The notes under the pieces were generated by a model, which made no database searches, was not told the origin of the DNA, and was given only the letters and a program-made list of their open reading frames with translations. From Gemmatimonadota bacterium (GTDB lineage Bacteria > Gemmatimonadota > Gemmatimonadetes > Gemmatimonadales > Gemmatimonadaceae): a stretch of 36,553 nucleotides of DNA. Shown one piece after another: positions 23,698 to 32,580 of this stretch. The stretch covers positions 1 to 36,553 of the forward strand of contig CANHTA010000011.1 of assembly GCA_947463135.1 (NCBI GenBank). Direction: 5' to 3'. Within the stretch, counting starts at the first letter, position 1. The number at the start of each line of letters is the position of its first letter. The translations under genes and the position numbers were made by a program.

Positions 23698-24903
23698 TCA
23701 GGCCGTCCGGAGCAACAGACCTTCCGACACACAGACACGATACAGCCCGTTCTTTTTCGCCGTTTCCAGGGCATTGTCGGCACGGGCAATCCATTCGTCC
23801 AACTCCTCATGCGCTTCCAACTGCGCAATCCCAACCGAGGCGCTGACCGCGAATTCCATCGCGGGATGCGGCGTCGGTAAGCCCACCATCTGTTCCTGCA
23901 ATCGACGCGCCAATGTCTGCGCCATCTTCGCGTCGGTATTGTGGAGAATCACGGCGAACTCGTCACCGACATACCGGCAGAGCACGTCGCTTTGGCGCAG
24001 GAACACCTTGGACAGCGCATTGGCGATGTTGATGATGGCCTGATCCCCGGCACGACGCCCGTACATGTCGTTCACGAGTTTCAGATTGTCGAGATCAATC
24101 AACAGCAACACCACCGGCTGACCACTCAATGCATACAGGTGCACCGCCCGCGGCCCCATTGTTTCGAAGAGCTTGCGGTTCCCGATGCCCGTTAACTGAT
24201 CGGTTGTGATTTCCTGACGGGCCTCTTCCAACTGCTTGCCCATCTTGTCCAGCTTCGTGGCCAGCGAGACAAACTGCTCGTGCTGCTGCGTACGTCGCGC
24301 CTTCAAGGCCACGTCGATCGCGGCCATGGCATCAAGCACCTCTTGTTTAATGGTGCCCGGCTGCATCCGTTTGAGGGCGTGTTTGGCCCGGTCCATCTGT
24401 TCATTGGTGCTGGCGTCGGCGGTCCGATCGATCCGGACGGCATTGTGCACCGTTTCCACACACGACCAGAGCGCGTCGCGGAGTTCCGCAATAGCAGACT
24501 CCGTATACTGGTGCTCAGCGCGCCGCTGCTCAGCAACCACGCGGACCACACCATCCCAGTCGCGCTCCATCACGCTGAGCGAAACCGATTCACTCACATC
24601 ATCGACCGCATAGCCATAGGTCACATGACGCGACCATTTGGCAATCTCCTCCGCACGATCGCTCCCAGCCCGATCTGGCAGATCGATGGGGTATCGGGCA
24701 ATGGCCCCCAAGACACCGCTCAACGCATCCAGTACCAAACCGAGTTCGGTACTGGCCGTGTCGGCACTGGGCGCGCCGGCGGCCCCGTGGGTGGGAGCGC
24801 CGCTTGCCGGGATCTCGTATTGTTCGGGCGAGGTCAGCACCCCGTTCGACCCACTGCGGTCGGGAACGGGGCGTGACTCAAACAGGAACTTTCTGAGTGA
24901 CAT
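23698..24903 (-). CDS. Diguanylate cyclase-type GGDEF protein (VGDEF active site)
   Basis: A 401-residue protein. Residues 1-215 are an uncharacterised, mostly helical N-terminal region containing Ala/Glu/Arg-rich helices and a predicted coiled coil just before the catalytic domain (LATKLDKMGKQLEEARQEIT). The GGDEF domain starts TDQLTGIGNRKLFE and runs to about 395. Its signature is Val312-Gly-Asp-Glu-Phe (RYVGDEF) where the first Gly is usual. An inhibitory I-site RxxD (Arg303-Asp306) sits at the correct 5-residue distance, so product binding is expected. It probably makes c-di-GMP from GTP, but the Gly-to-Val change may affect activity. There is no transmembrane segment, so the input is cytosolic. 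The acyl-CoA dehydrogenase stop lies 74 bases upstream. c-di-GMP could link to the type IV pili encoded here; that is inference. Confidence 0.88.
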   Translation of the reverse strand: MSLRKFLFESRPVPDRSGSNGVLTSPEQYEIPASGAPTHGAAGAPSADTASTELGLVLDALSGVLGAIARYPIDLPDRAGSDRAEEIAKWSRHVTYGYAVDDVSESVSLSVMERDWDGVVRVVAEQRRAEHQYTESAIAELRDALWSCVETVHNAVRIDRTADASTNEQMDRAKHALKRMQPGTIKQEVLDAMAAIDVALKARRTQQHEQFVSLATKLDKMGKQLEEARQEITTDQLTGIGNRKLFETMGPRAVHLYALSGQPVVLLLIDLDNLKLVNDMYGRRAGDQAIINIANALSKVFLRQSDVLCRYVGDEFAVILHNTDAKMAQTLARRLQEQMVGLPTPHPAMEFAVSASVGIAQLEAHEELDEWIARADNALETAKKNGLYRVCVSEGLLLRTA

Positions 24904-24977
24904 GCGAAGGATGAAAGGTTACTAGCATCATCGGCACATCACCCCAAAGAGTTAAGCGTTCGGTATCACCGCGCTTC

Positions 24978-26768
24978 CTAGAACTCGTTGTCCGCGAACG
25001 CCATGATAGGCGCCGAACCGGCTTGAATGGCCGCCAACAGGGTGGCCGTTTCCGGCAGAACGCGCCCGAAGTAGAAGCGCGCGGTCTTGAGTTTTGCCGT
25101 GAGGAACGGCGTTGCGGTGCCCCCTGCCGCCAACTGCTGCTGGGCAACGGTAGCCATCCGCAGCCACTGCCACCCCACCGCGACGTACCCCATGAGGTGC
25201 AGGTATTCGGTGGCCGCCGCGCCCACCTCATCAGGGTTGGCAAACCCCTTCTCCGCCAGCAGCATGGTGGCTTTCTGCAGCTGATACAACGACCCCCCGA
25301 GGGCCTTGGCGAACTCCTCAAGGCCTTCCACCGACGCGGCCGCGTCCACATCGCCTTTCACCAAGGCGAAGAACCGGCGCACCAAGCGCCCCCCTTCCAT
25401 GGGCAACTTGCGACCCACGAGGTCCAACGCCTGAATGGCATTGGTCCCCTCGTAAATCTGCGCGATGCGGGCATCACGCACATACTGCTCAATGCCATAC
25501 TCCTTGATGTAGCCGTGCCCACCAAGCGTTTGCAACGCCGCATTGGTGTTGTCAAACCCTTTGTCGGTAAGAAACGCTTTGATCACGGGCGTCATGAGCG
25601 CCACCAGATCCTCCGCCTCTTCGCGCGCCGCGGGGTCGGGGTGGCGATGTTCGAGATCAATCCGAATGCCCACCCAATAGGCCAATGACCGCATCCCTTC
25701 ATTGAACGCTTTGATGCGCAGCAGTCCCTTGCGCACATCGGGATGCACCAGAATGGAATCAGCCGGTCCCGACGGATTCTTCACCCCCGTAAGCGCGCGC
25801 CCCTGCAACCGGTCTTTGGCGTACGACAGCGCATTCTGATAGGCGACTTCGGCCAAGCCCAACCCCTGCAGACCCACGGCAAGCCGTGCGCCGTTCATCA
25901 TCACGAACATGGCACGCATGCCTTTGTGTGGCTCCCCGACCAGCCACCCGGTGGCCTGCTCGAAGTTCAGCACGCAGGTGGCCGACGCCTTGATGCCCAT
26001 CTTGTGTTCGATGGAGCCCACCGTCACACCGTTCCGGTTGCCGGGGGTGCCGGCATCCGTGGGGAGATACTTTGGCACCAGGAACAGGGAGATCCCCTTG
26101 GTGCCGCCAGGGGCATCGGGGAGCTTCGCCAACACGAGGTGCACAATGTTCTCGGTCAGGTCGTGGTCGCCGGCCGAGATGAAGATTTTCGTGCCGGTAA
26201 TCCGATAGGCACCGTCGCCGTCGGGCACCGCTTTGGTGTGAATCATGCCGAGATCGGTACCGGCATGGGCTTCTGTGAGGCACATCGTCCCGCCCCAGGT
26301 CCCGTCAATCAGTTTCGGGAGGAACCGGTCCTTGAGGGCATCCGACCCGTGGCTCAGCAGGGCACTGACCGCGCCATGGGAGAGCCCCGGGTACATGCTG
26401 AAGGAGAGATTGGCGGAACAGAGCATCTCTTCCATCACAAAACGGACGGCTTCGGGGAGCCCTTGTCCACCATACGCCGCATCAGCCGACACGCCCGTCC
26501 ATCCCCCGGCCGCGTACTGCGCGTACGCCTCCTTAAAGCCGGCTGGCGTGCGCACCTCCCCCTGTTCATGGTGCACCCCCTCCGCATCGCCGCTCTGATT
26601 GATGGGGAACAGCACCTCCTCGCAGATCTTGGCGCCTTCGGTGAGGACGGCGTCAATCACATCGGGGGTGGCCTCCTCAAACCCGGGGATCGCGGCCAAC
26701 TGCGCCACGTCATGGACGTCGTGCAGGAGAAACCGGATATCGTCGAGGGGGGCTTTGTAGGTGGGCAT
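24978..26768 (-). CDS. Acyl-CoA dehydrogenase, large DmdC-like type
   Basis: A 596-residue FAD enzyme, about 200 residues longer than short-chain acyl-CoA dehydrogenases. It has an extra N-terminal segment (MPTYKAPLDDIRFLLHDV) and an acyl-CoA dehydrogenase C-terminal extension, as in 3-methylmercaptopropionyl-CoA dehydrogenase (DmdC) and related enzymes. Core motifs are MCLTEAHAGTDLG (FAD/substrate), KIFISAGDHDL, QTLGGHGYIKEYGIEQYVRDARI and the catalytic base Glu440 in IYEGTNAIQ. It oxidises an acyl-CoA to the 2-enoyl-CoA in the cytosol; the chain substrate cannot be read from sequence. ATG 26768 has GGAGGA about 10 bases upstream. No other beta-oxidation gene is adjacent. Confidence 0.93.
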   Translation of the reverse strand: MPTYKAPLDDIRFLLHDVHDVAQLAAIPGFEEATPDVIDAVLTEGAKICEEVLFPINQSGDAEGVHHEQGEVRTPAGFKEAYAQYAAGGWTGVSADAAYGGQGLPEAVRFVMEEMLCSANLSFSMYPGLSHGAVSALLSHGSDALKDRFLPKLIDGTWGGTMCLTEAHAGTDLGMIHTKAVPDGDGAYRITGTKIFISAGDHDLTENIVHLVLAKLPDAPGGTKGISLFLVPKYLPTDAGTPGNRNGVTVGSIEHKMGIKASATCVLNFEQATGWLVGEPHKGMRAMFVMMNGARLAVGLQGLGLAEVAYQNALSYAKDRLQGRALTGVKNPSGPADSILVHPDVRKGLLRIKAFNEGMRSLAYWVGIRIDLEHRHPDPAAREEAEDLVALMTPVIKAFLTDKGFDNTNAALQTLGGHGYIKEYGIEQYVRDARIAQIYEGTNAIQALDLVGRKLPMEGGRLVRRFFALVKGDVDAAASVEGLEEFAKALGGSLYQLQKATMLLAEKGFANPDEVGAAATEYLHLMGYVAVGWQWLRMATVAQQQLAAGGTATPFLTAKLKTARFYFGRVLPETATLLAAIQAGSAPIMAFADNEF

Positions 26769-26979
26769 GAGCGGGTGTCCTCCGGGCGGGAAAACAGCAA
26801 TCAGGATGGGATTTCATGGAAGCTGTGACGGGGGTCCGTCTTGAGCAAGCCCCAATTGCGACGCCAGCGTCATGTTTTGCGGACCCCCGTTCCCGCGTGT
26901 ACGCTTCTGAAGCTTTTCCCACGTGGGGCCCGTAGAGCTTTCGGTTGTCCGAATCGTGTCCACCCGAGTCCACCGCCCA

Positions 26980-28920
26980 ATGAAGTCGTTTCTTACTGCT
27001 ATCGCCGCCAACCTGCTCACCATCGCGATTTGCGTGGTGGGCGGCCTGTTGCTGATTATCGGTATCGCCGCCTCAGCGGGTTCGAAACAGCCCGTCACGA
27101 TTGCCGATGGCGCCGTGTTGGTCATCGATTTGGAGCGCGCCTTCTCCGATCGTCCGGCGGAGACCAAGCCAGGGACGTTCCTCGACGATGCGCTCGCCGC
27201 CGGTGCGGGTGACGCGATGCCGCTGCGGGCCGCCACGCTGGCGCTCAAGGCTGCGGCCGAGGACGATCGCATCAGTGGCATTCTGCTGCGCGGATCCATC
27301 CCCGCCGACGGCAATGCCTCAGGGTTTGCGGCGTTGCGTGAACTGCGGGCGGCACTCATCAGCTTCCGCCAATCGAAGAAGCCGGTGCACGCCTACCTCG
27401 TGAATCCGGAAACCCGCGACTACTACGTGGCCTCTACCGCCAGCGTGATCACCATCGATCCGTTCGGGTCACTGCTCATGCCCGGCCTCGCCTCGGAGCA
27501 GATCTTTTTTGCGGGGCTGTTTGAGAAGTTCGGGATTGGCATGCAGGTCAGCCGCGTGGGTCGCTTCAAGGCCGCCGTGGAACCGTTCACGCGTCGTGAC
27601 ATGAGTGCCGAGAGCCGTCGTCAGACGGAATCGTATCTGGGCGACATGTGGAGCGAGGTGAAGCGTGGCATTGCTCAGAGTCGTGGCATTGATACGGTGG
27701 CGCTGCAAAGCATGGTGGACAGCCAAGGCATCATTTTGCCGGCCGACGCGAAGGCCGCCAAACTGGTGGACCGGATTGCGTATTTCGACGACGTGCTCGA
27801 CGACTTACAGAAGATTGCCTCATCGGGACGCACGGCAGACGCGGACCGTTCGAGTGCGAAGGACAGTGTCCGGGCGATGGAGTTAGCGGCCTTGCTCGAC
27901 CGCCCATCGCTGCCGCAGATCACGTTGGCGGAGTACGCCCCTATCGCCGTTGGTAAGGACCGTAGCTTCCGCGCCAGTCAGACCATTGCCATCGTGTATG
28001 CCGAAGGCGACATCGTTGATGGCGAGGGGGGCGACGGCACCATCGGTGGGGCGTCGCTCTCGCGCGAACTGCGGCGGGTGCGGAATGACGCGAAGGTGAA
28101 AGCCGTGGTGGTGCGCGTGAACAGCCCCGGCGGCAGCGCGATTGCGTCAGAGCAGATCCAGCGCGAGTTGATGCTCATCCGCAAGTCGAAACCGATTGTG
28201 GTGTCTATGGGGACGGTTGCCGCGAGCGGGGGCTACTGGATCAGTACCGCCGCAGCGCGCGTTTTCGCCCAACCCAACACGATTACCGGGTCCATTGGAG
28301 TCTTCGCTCTGGTGCCCAACATCAAGGAGCTCGCCAACCGGAATGGCGTGACCTTCGATACGGTGAAGACTGGGCGGTATGCGGACCTGTTCTCACTGGC
28401 GCGTCCACGAACCGACGCCGAACTGGCCGTACTGCAGCGCGGTACCGACGCCGTGTATGAGGCGTTCATCGCGCGGGTGGCCACGGCGCGTTCGCTCACG
28501 CCGGATTCGGTACGGATGATCGCCGAAGGGCGCGTCTGGTCGGGGGAGGACGCCATGCGCATTGGCCTTGTTGACTCGATCGGCGGCCTGGATGCGGCGC
28601 TCAAGAGCGCGGCCTCCTTGGCGAAGATCACCGGCGACTACGATGTGCTCGAATACCCACGGGTGAAGAGCGCCACCGAGAAGCTCACCGAGCTCTTGGA
28701 GAATAAGCCGACGCCAGTGGCGGCGGCCATCGGTTCGGCCGCCGCGCTTGGCAGCAGTGCAATTGGCACCAGCGCGCCGGGCGCCAGTGCGCTGCTTTCC
28801 GGGCGAGGGTCAGCCAGCACCCTCGCGCGGGACATTACGCACGAGCTGAACGTGCTGCTGCGCTATAACGATCCGCGCGGGGTGTATGCGCGTATGCCGT
28901 TTGTGTTGCGTATTCGCTAA
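26980..28920 (+). CDS. sppA: Signal peptide peptidase SppA, 67-kDa type
   Basis: A 646-residue membrane serine protease with two tandem S49 domains, the long type found in E. coli. An N-terminal membrane anchor (FLTAIAANLLTIAICVVGGLLLIIGIA) is followed by the first domain. That domain supplies the catalytic Lys197 (VGRFKAAVEPF). The second domain carries the nucleophile Ser416 (TVAASGGYWIST) after VNSPGGSAIASEQIQRE. Both catalytic residues of the Ser/Lys dyad are present at the normal spacing. It digests remnant signal peptides in the membrane. ATG 26980 begins the anchor; the upstream in-frame start at 26923 only adds residues without character. It is divergent from the acyl-CoA dehydrogenase by about 210 bases. 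The C-terminus has an Ala/Ser/Gly-rich linker near 595-620. Confidence 0.94.
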   Translation: MKSFLTAIAANLLTIAICVVGGLLLIIGIAASAGSKQPVTIADGAVLVIDLERAFSDRPAETKPGTFLDDALAAGAGDAMPLRAATLALKAAAEDDRISGILLRGSIPADGNASGFAALRELRAALISFRQSKKPVHAYLVNPETRDYYVASTASVITIDPFGSLLMPGLASEQIFFAGLFEKFGIGMQVSRVGRFKAAVEPFTRRDMSAESRRQTESYLGDMWSEVKRGIAQSRGIDTVALQSMVDSQGIILPADAKAAKLVDRIAYFDDVLDDLQKIASSGRTADADRSSAKDSVRAMELAALLDRPSLPQITLAEYAPIAVGKDRSFRASQTIAIVYAEGDIVDGEGGDGTIGGASLSRELRRVRNDAKVKAVVVRVNSPGGSAIASEQIQRELMLIRKSKPIVVSMGTVAASGGYWISTAAARVFAQPNTITGSIGVFALVPNIKELANRNGVTFDTVKTGRYADLFSLARPRTDAELAVLQRGTDAVYEAFIARVATARSLTPDSVRMIAEGRVWSGEDAMRIGLVDSIGGLDAALKSAASLAKITGDYDVLEYPRVKSATEKLTELLENKPTPVAAAIGSAAALGSSAIGTSAPGASALLSGRGSASTLARDITHELNVLLRYNDPRGVYARMPFVLRIR

Positions 28921-28934
28921 CGGCAACGCGCCCC

Positions 28935-28970
28935 GGGTGATCTACGCGTCCTTCGCGGCGTAGATCACCC
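28935..28970. terminator. 13-bp inverted repeat at a convergent gene junction
   Basis: GGGTGATCTACGC at 28935-28947 pairs with 28958-28970 around a 10-base loop. The stem contains the stop codon (28942-28944) and the last codons of the minus-strand small gene. It lies just after sppA. There is no T-run in either direction, so it may be a bidirectional hairpin or an RNA-stability element. Confidence 0.55.
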
Positions 28971-29268
28971 GCACCCGCTCGGCCCAGTGCGCCCGATCGG
29001 CGCGTGCCGCGGCGAGCGTTTCCTCAGCCTTAGCGATACAGGCCGGGAGCTGCTTGGCCGTGACATCGGCGAGCGCCCACTCAGCCACCCGTTCACGATC
29101 GGTGGCCTCTTGCAAACGCTGCGTGTAGCGCTCGGCGTGCGGACGGCTCCAAGCCGCAACCGGCCGATCATCATCAATGCCAGCCAAGCTCCACACTCCG
29201 TCATGCACGGGAATGGAGTCAAGCACGAAGCCGTCGATATCCTCTGGTACATTCGGAGTAGTGTTCAT
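28942..29268 (-). CDS. Small unknown soluble protein
   Basis: A 108-residue protein I do not recognise. The first half has short strands and an acidic stretch (PEDIDGFVLDSIPVHDGVWSLAGIDDD). The second half is helical and charged (HAERYTQRLQEATDRERVAEWALADVTAKQ, then AKAEETLAAARADRAHWAERVRVIYAAKDA). There is no signal peptide. ATG 29268 is the first Met before this ordered region; the frame opens at 29322 but the added residues are mostly Pro/Ser. It lies between convergent sppA and the TonB-dependent receptor, whose stop is 83 bases upstream of this start. Codon use is normal. Confidence 0.65.
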   Translation of the reverse strand: MNTTPNVPEDIDGFVLDSIPVHDGVWSLAGIDDDRPVAAWSRPHAERYTQRLQEATDRERVAEWALADVTAKQLPACIAKAEETLAAARADRAHWAERVRVIYAAKDA

Positions 29269-29351
29269 AGCAGCACGAGGGGGTGGAGGGGAGCTGGGGA
29301 TTGGCGGAAAGACACGGGACACAACGCTGAAGCGGCCACGGTGACGGACGG

Positions 29352-31598
29352 TTACTCAGCTTGAAGGCGCAGGACTACAGTGAAACGTCGCGGCAGCCCG
29401 GGTTCAAAAAACCGGGACCGTGTGGCATTGATGACCACCGAACTGGCGTAGCGACGGTCGAACAGGTTTTCGACGCCGACGGTTGGTTCGACCCGAAACC
29501 GCCCCCGGGTGGAAACGGCGTACCCCGTGCGCACGTTCCATGCGGCAAAGCCCGCCGCGAACACCGTGGTGGCGTCGTTGGCACTCACGCGTGACGACGC
29601 CGTTCCATCAACGGTGGTAAACCATCCCGCGTGACGCGCCGTGACGTACGCCTGCAGCAGGTGCGCGGGGATACCCGGAATAATCTGACCGTCGTAATTG
29701 GCGCTGCCCACGCGGTAGCGCTCAAAGGCAAAGCGTGACCATGTGTGCGCCACGCCGATGTCGGCCACCGATGTGGAGGTGGAGAGGCTCGTTTCAATAC
29801 CCTGCCGCAACGTGCGCCCCGCGTTGCGAAAGGCGCGACGCCCCGGCTGGTTCGGGACATCGAAGGGCACGAGCTCGTCGCGCACCACCGCACGAAAGAG
29901 CGCGACATCGGTACGGACACGCGACCAGAGCAGCCCCTGCACACCGAGCTCTGCGGTGCGCGTCCGCTGCGGATCGAGCAACCCATTCAGACCGGCGGCC
30001 CCGTTGTCTTGGTTGGTGAGCTCCGTAACCGTTGGCGTTTCAAAAGCGGTGCTCAGGTTGGCGTACACCGAGAGCAGCGGCTTCGCGCGCCAGGTGAGGC
30101 CAACCATGGGGCTCATCGCGCTGAGTGTGCGGTTTCCGGAGTCGTCGGGATTCGTGGCCGTGATCAATTGATCCCGTACCGCGAAGCGGACGCGATCATA
30201 GCGGAGCGCCGCACTCGCGAAGAGGCGATGTGGTGCTTCCAGCTCCGCACGCACATACCCGCCAAGGCCACCCACCCGCTCCTGCTGGTGAAGGCGCGTC
30301 GCGCCGCGCTCATTCCCGGGGCGTGGGCAGAGCGCGGTTGCCGGCGCGGTGGCAACCAGCGCCGTACAATTCTCAAAGTTGAGGCGGTCATCCACCTGAT
30401 GCTGCACATCTACACCGCCGCCAAGCCGAACAGGCCACGGCCAAGGTGTAAGCCGCCATGCGCCGTGCAGCGACCCCCCGGCCACCTGCCGATCAACGGC
30501 CACCATGGCAAAGGGCAGTGGATTGTCGAGCGTCCGGGTGCCGAGGAAAAGAGACGCATTCACGGTGTTCTCCCCACGGCCACGCGACGCCAGCAGGGCC
30601 ACGTGCGACTGCTGAACCGCCTTGCGCGATCGGCGGATCAGGTTCAACGAATCCGGCAGTCGGGGATCACGCGCCAGCTCGGACGCCGTGAGCGCCCCGG
30701 TGTTCTCGGCGCGAGGCGCGTCATAGCGCGTGCCCTGCACCTCCAGTCGCGTCCCCCCAACGGTGGCGAATGCCCGGGCGAAGGCGCTGGTGGCATCCAG
30801 CTGCGACCACTGGCGCATTCCGGAACCGGTTGTCCGCGTGACCGAGCCGAGCCAACCACCGCCCTGCACCAGCCCGCTGGTGTCACGGCGACTCCCGGAC
30901 ACGATCACCGAGCCACGCTGCAGCCCTCCGCCATTCCACAGCCGGGTATCCACGGCAAAAGGACGCTCTGTTGGGGCGCGTGAACGGAAATCGATCACCC
31001 CACCGGCGGCATTGCCATACAAGGCCGCCGCGGTACCGCGCACTACATCAACGCGCCCCACCGTCTCCAGATCGAGCCAGTCGATAGGCGTTTGTCCATC
31101 GGGGAGCGAGAGCGGCACTCCGTCGCGGAGGATCCGCACGCCGCGGACGCCAAAGGCCGACCGCGAGCCGAATCCACGAATGGCAATGCGCGGGTCTTGC
31201 GCGGGGTTCGCGCGTTCCTGCACCTGCACGCCAGGAACACCGAGCAACAGGTCCCCCACTCCGGTGCGACGCAGTGCCGGGCGATCATCGATGGTCGCAC
31301 GCGACCAGGCGAAGGGCAATTCCAGCGGAGAGCGGGCGGCCTCACGGGTGAGCGTAACCCGCAGGCCTTGCAGCGTTTGGGCCTGACGTGGCGGTGAGGC
31401 GCTGACCACGGTGCCTCCGGTGGCGACACTGTCCGCCTTGGTTTGGCGGGCGACGACCGTATCAGACGCCGTGCTCGGTCGGACGGGCCGACGCTCTTGT
31501 GCGGATGCCGATGTCACCGGGAGCACCAGCACCAGTGCGCCGAGGAGTCGCGTGATGCCGGACGAGCGGGACGGCCGTGTCACGCGGTGGGCACTCAT
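29352..31598 (-). CDS. TonB-dependent outer-membrane receptor
   Basis: A 748-residue receptor. A Sec signal (MSAHRVTRPSRSSGITRLLG onward, ending TSASAQ near residue 35) is followed by a low-complexity linker. The plug domain (about 75-215) has VGDLLLGVPGVQVQ, IAIRGFGSRSAFGVRGVRILRDGVPLSLPDGQ and VDVVRGTAAALYGNAAGGVIDF. A roughly 500-residue barrel of aromatic strands ends RRFTVVLRLQAE, without the usual terminal aromatic residue. The family imports iron-siderophores, haem, cobalamin or other large ligands with TonB energy. The ligand is not readable, though the plug resembles FecA-type ferric receptors. No TonB/ExbBD or iron-regulator gene is in the window, and no Fur-box was recognised upstream. 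Confidence 0.93.
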   Translation of the reverse strand: MSAHRVTRPSRSSGITRLLGALVLVLPVTSASAQERRPVRPSTASDTVVARQTKADSVATGGTVVSASPPRQAQTLQGLRVTLTREAARSPLELPFAWSRATIDDRPALRRTGVGDLLLGVPGVQVQERANPAQDPRIAIRGFGSRSAFGVRGVRILRDGVPLSLPDGQTPIDWLDLETVGRVDVVRGTAAALYGNAAGGVIDFRSRAPTERPFAVDTRLWNGGGLQRGSVIVSGSRRDTSGLVQGGGWLGSVTRTTGSGMRQWSQLDATSAFARAFATVGGTRLEVQGTRYDAPRAENTGALTASELARDPRLPDSLNLIRRSRKAVQQSHVALLASRGRGENTVNASLFLGTRTLDNPLPFAMVAVDRQVAGGSLHGAWRLTPWPWPVRLGGGVDVQHQVDDRLNFENCTALVATAPATALCPRPGNERGATRLHQQERVGGLGGYVRAELEAPHRLFASAALRYDRVRFAVRDQLITATNPDDSGNRTLSAMSPMVGLTWRAKPLLSVYANLSTAFETPTVTELTNQDNGAAGLNGLLDPQRTRTAELGVQGLLWSRVRTDVALFRAVVRDELVPFDVPNQPGRRAFRNAGRTLRQGIETSLSTSTSVADIGVAHTWSRFAFERYRVGSANYDGQIIPGIPAHLLQAYVTARHAGWFTTVDGTASSRVSANDATTVFAAGFAAWNVRTGYAVSTRGRFRVEPTVGVENLFDRRYASSVVINATRSRFFEPGLPRRFTVVLRLQAE

Positions 31599-31696
31599 AA
31601 TGTGGTGTTCGGTGGGCACGCTGGGATTTATCGCCCGCCGCAACGAATAGGAACCCGTTCCGGCCCCCTCAGCACCGATTGTCGCGAGTGGCTGCG

Positions 31697-32224
31697 CTAA
31701 TCGCCCTGCTCACGGCACGATGGCCGGAGATCGGCCACCCCGGCGTCGAAGAGTTCACCCGTAGTCTCGCAGATCAGCCCCGTCTCGTGATCGAGGACGG
31801 CGACGAACCAGTGGGACGAGGTGGCATTGACCTTCACAATCTCCTGGTGAGGGGGGAGGCGCATCCCTCGCACCTCCAACTCGCGCCACGTGGCGAACCG
31901 CTGGTTGGTGAGTCGGAAGATGGACTGCCGCTCATGGAACGCCTTGATGGTGCCGATCACCTCAGTCTGGCTCTGCGTGCGGCGAGCGGTGCCACTGAAG
32001 TTGGAGGTGGTGGCTACCCCGACCACTGCGAGCAACACGATCACCAACTTCAGCACGATGCTGCCGCCCGGCCTCACCGCACTGCGGGTAGCCGTGGCCG
32101 CACGTCCCGGTGACGGCGCGGCGGCGGCAGGCGGTGCAACGCGAGGCGCGGAGCCGGATGGCGGCGCGGGGACGATCTTTCTTGGGAGAGGCGCCAGTGG
32201 GCGCTGCGGACGTTTGGTAGGCAC
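31697..32224 (-). CDS. Pilin-like membrane protein with Pro/Ala-rich N-terminus
   Basis: A 175-residue protein of no recognised family. Residues 1-52 are Pro/Ala/Arg-rich and probably cytoplasmic. One hydrophobic helix follows (about 53-73, GGSIVLKLVIVLLAVVGVAT). After it, the order of elements resembles the two type IV pilins at 84-1045. NFSGTARRTQSQTEVIGTIK corresponds to their KFADTKRKAYVAAMKSDLK, ERQSIFRLTNQRFATW to their AEGFFADNNTYAG region, and a late HWFVAVLDHETGLICE to their GWTGTATHA and first Cys. It has no prepilin-peptidase site or Glu5, so it is not processed like a pilin. A GTG start at 32224 is the only one preserving the N-terminal region. It is isolated between the receptor and the M1 peptidase. 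A remote pilin relationship is inference. Confidence 0.72.
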   Translation of the reverse strand: MPTKRPQRPLAPLPRKIVPAPPSGSAPRVAPPAAAAPSPGRAATATRSAVRPGGSIVLKLVIVLLAVVGVATTSNFSGTARRTQSQTEVIGTIKAFHERQSIFRLTNQRFATWRELEVRGMRLPPHQEIVKVNATSSHWFVAVLDHETGLICETTGELFDAGVADLRPSCREQGD

Positions 32225-32580
32225 GACACCATGCTACGCGGTTGGGATCCGCGGGAAAATAGCAGGGGCGGCACCAGTGTCACGCTGCTGGCATTTTTTT
32301 CGACGTGATGGCGCGCGACCCACGCGACTCCCCCAGCCGCCTTTGACACCCCTTTGACGATGGCGCCTAACATAGATGGGCACGTCAAATCGACCTGCTC
32401 GGTGACCGTTCACCCTGTCACTGAAATCCCCTGTGCTCTGTGTTGCATGGTCGGTTGTGCCGCTGTTCCGCTGATTGAGTGCTGTTAATGCAATGAATAC
32501 AATGCCTGGCTGAGCCCGCCTCGTGACCCACACACTCGCGGAGGGCTGCGCCGCCCCGGACCCTCCAGCCGTGCTGACCC
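32225..32580. other. 356-base intergenic region
   Basis: No gene is supported here. It separates the M1 peptidase stop (32581) from the GTG of the pilin-like gene (32224) on the minus strand, so it must hold the latter's promoter. A possible -24/-12 element lies at 32261-32276 (minus strand TGGTGCCGCCCCTGCT: GG and GC spaced correctly, other positions poor). On the plus strand TTGACA (32343-32348) and TAACAT (32368-32373) are 19 bases apart, with no plus-strand gene behind. A weak GGAGGG/CCCTCC hairpin is near 32541-32568, after the peptidase. No tRNA or riboswitch was recognised. Confidence 0.5.

Noticed and set aside
25743-26828. 361-codon plus-strand open frame opposite the acyl-CoA dehydrogenase
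   Set aside because: It is antisense to a complete enzyme with its catalytic Glu, and shows no conserved domain or ribosome site.
29745-30983. 412-codon plus-strand open frame opposite the TonB-dependent receptor
   Set aside because: The receptor reading frame has signal, plug and barrel; the plus frame is Arg/His-rich with no motif.
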